Positions 59,231 through 64,000 of a stretch of DNA of 64,000 nt are shown here, piece after piece. The position numbers and the translations under genes are program-made. Below the pieces are notes generated by a model. That model was not told the DNA's origin. It saw only the letters and a program-made list of their open reading frames with translations, and did not search any database. Origin of the DNA: Clarireedia homoeocarpa. Taxonomy: Eukaryota > Ascomycota > Leotiomycetes > Helotiales > Rutstroemiaceae. Each line of letters starts with the position of its first letter. The stretch's first letter is position 1. The stretch covers positions 62,001-126,000 of the forward strand of contig LNKV01000063.1 of assembly GCA_001465935.1 (NCBI GenBank), read 5' to 3'.

Positions 59231-62200
59231 TTATGCACGATAAGGCGGAGCAGGTGAACTAGTAGTCTCCATATTCCCCGTAAGTTCCGCAACTCTCGCC
59301 TTGATACGTGCCACTCGGGATTCGATAGCTATTGCTTCATGTCAGTGACTATCCCATGTTTACTCTCATCTACATTTTCCTTCAACAAAAAGGGGAATCA
59401 AAACTTACTCTCTTCACCCGAAGTCTCTGCATCATCATTATCGGTAGTTTGACTATACCCACCTCGAGACTGCTCCTCACTTTCTCTACGGGCCGCATCC
59501 GCCGCAATTCGCTTATTCTGGGCCCATCGTTCCTGAATCGACATTGGTTGCGTGACTGGCTCATCAATCTCCTCAGGTCTGTTTCGACTGATACTTGGAG
59601 GTGCGGCTTCCTCTTCGCTTCCTCGTGGCGATTCGTCAGGGACGAAAGCTGGTACATCTTCGAGAGGTCCTTGGTCGAATCTCGAGAAGGCTCGGGAAGC
59701 TTCCTGTGCATCTAAAGTGTCAACTCTTGAGATGGTGTCTGAAATAGAGTGTTCGTATGATCGTTCTGGTTCCCGCTGTGGTGTAACAGGTGTACGTTGG
59801 CCTGAGTACCCAGGTGGAGCAGGTGAAACAGATCCATCTCCTCGTTCGCCGGTAGATGAAGCAACTTGACTCTTGACTTTCGAGAGTTTCCCAGCAAGAT
59901 CATTATCCTCCGGCTTAAGCCCGCCATTCTTGCCGTTCATAGCAGCCTGGGAAGCATTTGGTGGTGGTGCTCTGTCTTGCTTCTTATTCCTACCGAACAT
60001 TTTTCTGAATCCTCCGGTTGGTGGATCTTTCTTTAGCTTAGCATGCTTTTCGCGTTTGCCTTCAGGACTTGATGCAGAAGCGTCTTCAGATGCTCTTGGA
60101 ACTTCTACACTCGCTTTATGAGGTGCAGAACTTGGCATAGGAAGAGGCTTCCTCTGAAGGGGATGCACATTTGGATCTCCAGGAAGAGATACATCTGCGG
60201 CTTCTTTCGCGTTTGTATTATCTAGATGACCGGGTGTTGGTGGGAGAGGAGCGGGTGGTGGGTTTGGATTTTGCGCTCCTGGCGAAGGAGTTGGCGGAAG
60301 CTCTCTCTCACTTCTGAGAGCTGGTGACAGATGAGCCTTTAATGTATCCTGACTAGCATGCGCGTTACCATTCGACTCCATTGCTATTTCGCCCAGACCA
60401 CGTCCACTGCTGTTGCTACCGAGGTATGCTTCCCTAATCGCATCCTTGTCGTATTTATTAGCCCACTTCATTGCCGGCGAAGCTTCGCTCATGATGACAG
60501 GCTGTAATGTGAATACACTATTCGTCTTCATTGAGATTGCCTCTATATCATTCCGACCACGACGAGCTGCGAGTCCCTTTTCTGCATCTTGTGCTCTTTG
60601 CCTTTGCTGCAATTGGATTGCAGCTGCTTGTATCCGGGCATGTTGATCGAGTCCAATGGTAGTCTTGCTTGCGCTCGTGCTCTGACTGTATCCAGGACGC
60701 AGGTTTGCTGGCTTCTCCATTGAGCTCTTACCCTCAGACTTCCGTCGAGTAACAGCGCTCTTGTTCTTCTTGGTTCGGCCCCAGAAACTCTTCTTCTCGG
60801 CAATATAAGCTCCAGCTTCCGGTTCAGGTGCTGCGCCTTTGACCATCTCCTCCATCAGTAGCCATCTCCCACCAGAAATGATAGTTTCGATTAGTGCACA
60901 ACGTCCAAACGCTGCCTTTCTCTCCAGTGTTTCTTCGCCGGCCAAACTGCTAATCCATACCCACCAGAACGAATCATCAAGATCGAATCTAGTAATGCTT
61001 GCAAGCTCACCAGGCTCCAGATCTAGCGATGTTTCTAACCTTGGTCGATGCGACTGAGAGCTACGCCCTCGAGTATTGATGGGTGGTAAAATCTTATCCG
61101 GAGGTAAAAGCAAAGGTGGAGGGCTGGTAGACTCGTCGACAAATCCAGAAGAAAGGAAGTCGGCCCACGAAGGGGTTGTCGGTCTATCGCCTGCCCTACC
61201 TGTACCGGATGCAGGCGTAGTCCTAAGACCCTGCGGTTGTTGCGACCTCTTCGGTGTGCTTAGTAACCCACCGTCAGTCTGATCGTCATCGAACGATGCA
61301 GAAAATCCTATGTCTTCAAACCGCGACCAAGAAGCATCACGTAAGCCAGTCGAATCCTTCGAGTTCGATATTTGTGATTGGTTGGTAGAAGAAATCGACC
61401 TAAGAACTCGGCGACATTCGTCTGTTAGAGCCTTGACTGGATCCTCATATTCAGAAAATTGCTGCAAGGCTCTGTCATCGTCTCGATATTGAAAGTGATT
61501 AGCTCTTCGTAATAATGAGAAAGGAGTTGGCGAAACCGAGTCCACTATCATCACCACCTTCGTCGTTGACTGCTGTAGCAAAGAAGGCTTCTCTGGTGGA
61601 TATTCCGTCTCTTGGACTAGCTTCTGTAAAGACATTGGTAACTTGGATATGCCATTATATCCCGAAACCGAGTCTGGCGAAAGGGATCGAAGGTACGCAA
61701 AGAATAAATGACTTGCAGCATCCGCCGCACTGCGATTCTGTCAGCAAACTGGTAATGCCTGCCCCAAGCAAAAATATACGCACGTTGACCACCCTTTATA
61801 ACCTCCCTCAAATCCATTCCCAGTATCAACATGTTCAAAAGCCCACCACCCAGCATATCTTGACAGTTTTCGTCCCGCCAACCCATTGGTCTTTCCGTGT
61901 GCTGCAATTGCGGCCAGAAGATCGAAGAAATCAAAGATAATGTCTTTCCGGGCGTCACGATCTACGCTCAAAGGTATAAAAGTCGCAAACGCGTCGCGTG
62001 CATAATTGGAGTCTGGAAGTTTCACATTAGCCTATGGGGAATTCATCCCATCCAATCTGCAAGGGACGAACCATGCTCTCCAACTTTGAAAAGTTCATAT
62101 GCTTCCCATGACACTACACCTCCTGCCAGTCGACTCCAGCACCATTTCAGCACACTACATAATACCTAGAAGCCTTCATCAGTCCGTTGTTCTTCCCAAG

Positions 62201-62722
62201 ATCAACTCTCACTTGGATCCAGCTCACCATTGGCTCCGTGAGCAGTAGTTCCTGTGCCAGAGATTCTCCCCTCAAATTTCCTCTGTCGAAGAAGTGTCTG
62301 ACAAACGTTCTTGCTGCACTTGGATCCGAAGTAGGTCGGAATGGAAGAAGAAGGAATGGAATGTCCAGCGCTGTAACGAGGGCAAATTCGAATTAGCTTG
62401 CGAAATAGAATCCCAAAGAGAAGAAAAAGCTGCAGAAACTGCTCCTCCTCTTTCGTATCTCCCAAAAGAGTTTTGTGCACAATCGATAACGGCAATGATA
62501 AGTGTATTGAATTTTCGGAACCATACCTCTAGACTTCAATTCCACCGTACAACCCCTCACCAATTCCTGAATCTCTTCCGGCTCCACGCTGGGGCGCGTC
62601 CAGGCATCAGTCCATTGGGGTTTCGGCGGACCCTCGTTCGTCGAGTCCTCCAGACCCCCCTTCTTCTTCGATGCCTTGGTCGGGCCATCTTTGCCCTTCA
62701 ACCGCGAAAAGAAGCTCGGCAT
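59231..62722 (-). CDS. MSB1: Msb1/Mug8-family morphogenesis protein
   Basis: Minus strand, six exons: 62722-62527, 62370-62228, 62165-62072, 62012-61784, 61729-59409 and 59328-59231 (1026 aa); all phases agree. The N-terminal 400 residues or so form the Msb1 domain: MPSFFSRLKGKDG, EEIQELVRGCTVELKSRALD, IPFLLLPFRPTSDPSAARTF, VRHFFDRGNLRGES, VLCSVLKWCWSRLAGGVVSW, AGWWAFEHVD, STAADAASHLFFAYLRSLSP and SLQKLVQETEYPP. This domain is distantly RhoGAP-like. In yeast, Msb1 acts with Cdc42, Bem1 and Rho1 in polarity and glucan synthesis. The C-terminal half is disordered, with basic, Pro-rich and acidic blocks and a closing helix (SRVARIKARVAELTG). The fourth intron was placed with acceptor CGCAG so that GWSTAADAAS is kept. 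Expected at hyphal tips; this is by analogy. Confidence 0.92.
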
Positions 62723-64000
62723 GGTGGTGTGTGTAAGAATCGCAGATCGAAAAGTCGTGGACGTTGTCGATGTCGCAGATCAAGAGAAATACTAGAAGGT
62801 TATATGAAATACATGCGCTTTTTATGGTGGTGCGGTACGTGCGGTTCAGGTGAGGTTGAGTGAGTAAAGTGTTGATGCTGGTGTCTCAAAAATGCGCTTC
62901 TTGGGGATAAGAGGTTAAATTAGAAGGGCATATGAAAGACCTCGGAGGTGGTTTTAAATGTCGTGAAAAAGAAAAGAAAAATAAGATGATCAAGAGCAGT
63001 GCTGCAAGATTGGGATCTGGGAAGATTTGGAAAAAGAATGGGAGATCTCGTTATGTATATATGTATGTACGTGGAGAGTATGAATGAAATGAATGAATGT
63101 TGACGGTTGACGATCCTGCCCACACGTTCTTGTTCTTGCGCGGGGAATCTCTCTTCTCTTCGTCGTCTTCGTCTCTTTTTTATTTTTATTAATTTTTACT
63201 TGTTCTCCTTCAGGTTTTTTTTGTTTTTTTGACTATGGTTGATGGAACAAGGAACAGGTCAGATTTGGATGTATTTGAATAAAGTCGCACGCGGTATCAG
63301 AAGGTATCGGAATCTTTTAGATGCAGCTTAGGAAAGATTGTGATCAAGGTGGTGACCCGGTTAAAAAAATTAAAGGGGATCGATTTCATGTACCTACTGT
63401 ACTCGGGACGCGACTGGACTAGAAGGGAAGAAAGAGCGAGGAGCCATGCAGGAGCCAGAGCCAAAGGTGGACGTCTCCAGGGTTTTTGGGTTTTCATCGA
63501 ATAGTTACTTCGTACTTGGGAGTAGATTTCAGGGGTCAGCACAAGTGGTTGGCAGAGAGTTGGTTCTAGGTTCTAGTTTCTACTTTCTACTTTCTACTTT
63601 CTCCTTTCTACTTTCTAGGTTCTAATTTCTAGTTTCTACATTCTACATTCTACTCTCTACTCTCTACATTCTACTCTCTACTCTCTACATTCTACTCTCT
63701 ACATTCTACTTTCTACTTTCTACTTCGTACACCTTCAATGACCGAGTGAGCTGGACGACGAGATCAGCTTCCGAGCCCAGTCTGTTGAACGGGCATAGTC
63801 TGCAGTGGAGTGGAGTGGAGTGGGAAGGGAAAGCACGGTATCATATGCGAATAAGTCCATAGGCCCGTAGTCACATAGTCCCATCGTCCCCGTAATTGCA
63901 ACTGAATCTCGCTTCCACTTCTACTCGCTCTGGCTTCCCGCACCACACGCGGGTCCTGTTTGCACCCTGATGTCCAGCTAAAGCAAGACAGGTCTTACTT
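62723..64000. other. Right flank with 7-bp repeat block
   Basis: Probably the upstream region of Msb1 (62723 to about 63300). Beyond it lies a 7-bp repeat array (63562-63725). No gene is supported. Confidence 0.6.
63562..63725. repeat. 7-bp minisatellite (TTCTACT/TTCTACA/CTCTACT)
   Basis: More than 20 head-to-tail units of a seven-base motif with three main variants that alternate in higher-order pairs. Confidence 0.93.

Noticed and set aside
1..64000. tRNA or rRNA genes
   Set aside because: I looked for the conserved TPsiC-arm box and cloverleaf pairing and saw no convincing case. A covariance-model scan would be decisive.

Overview
This 64 kb window is nuclear DNA of a filamentous ascomycete (Pezizomycotina). 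The signs are short introns of about 50-140 nt with GTAWGT-type donors and CTAAC/CTGAC-like branch sites, and families typical of this group: HET incompatibility protein, Zn2Cys6 regulators, a Pth11-like rhodopsin-fold membrane protein, cellobiose dehydrogenase and Msb1. I favour a leotiomycete-like fungus from general resemblance, but nothing here proves the class. I could support 21 gene models: 17 firm protein-coding genes, two broken ones and two weak hypotheticals. Exon joins were worked out by hand and every multi-exon model closes in frame. There is one assembly gap of Ns (40107-40921).

Left part (1-24 kb). A gene-poor leader with microsatellites precedes a MADS-box factor of the Rlm1/MEF2 type, expected in the cell-wall-integrity MAPK pathway. 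Then come a secreted SnoaL-like protein, a HET-domain protein with C-terminal repeats, TFIID subunit TAF1 (minus strand), a D-serine dehydratase (divergent from TAF1) and actin-related protein Arp4 (minus strand). TAF1 and Arp4 are core transcription/chromatin genes, so this part is ordinary chromosome interior.

Middle part (23.7-40 kb). An intronless LRR-protein kinase looks bacterial in architecture and is the best horizontal-transfer candidate. It is followed by a Zn2Cys6 regulator, a gene-poor stretch, the peroxin Pex2, a FAR-17a/AIG1-like membrane protein, a long repeat-rich gap and a fungal protein of unknown function carrying an in-frame minisatellite.

Right part (43-63 kb). A two-domain cellobiose dehydrogenase without a cellulose-binding module is followed by an AT-richer accessory block: Pth11-like protein, SAM methyltransferase (frameshifted), APC-type permease, cytochrome P450 (frame broken twice) and Zn2Cys6 regulator. 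These have the make-up of a tailoring/transport/regulation set of a metabolic cluster, but no backbone synthase is present and two enzymes appear broken. A GNAT acetyltransferase with a low-complexity insertion and an Msb1-type morphogenesis protein close the window.

Three genes (HET, methyltransferase, P450) have frame problems that map to short homopolymer runs. Assembly error and true decay cannot be separated from the sequence alone.
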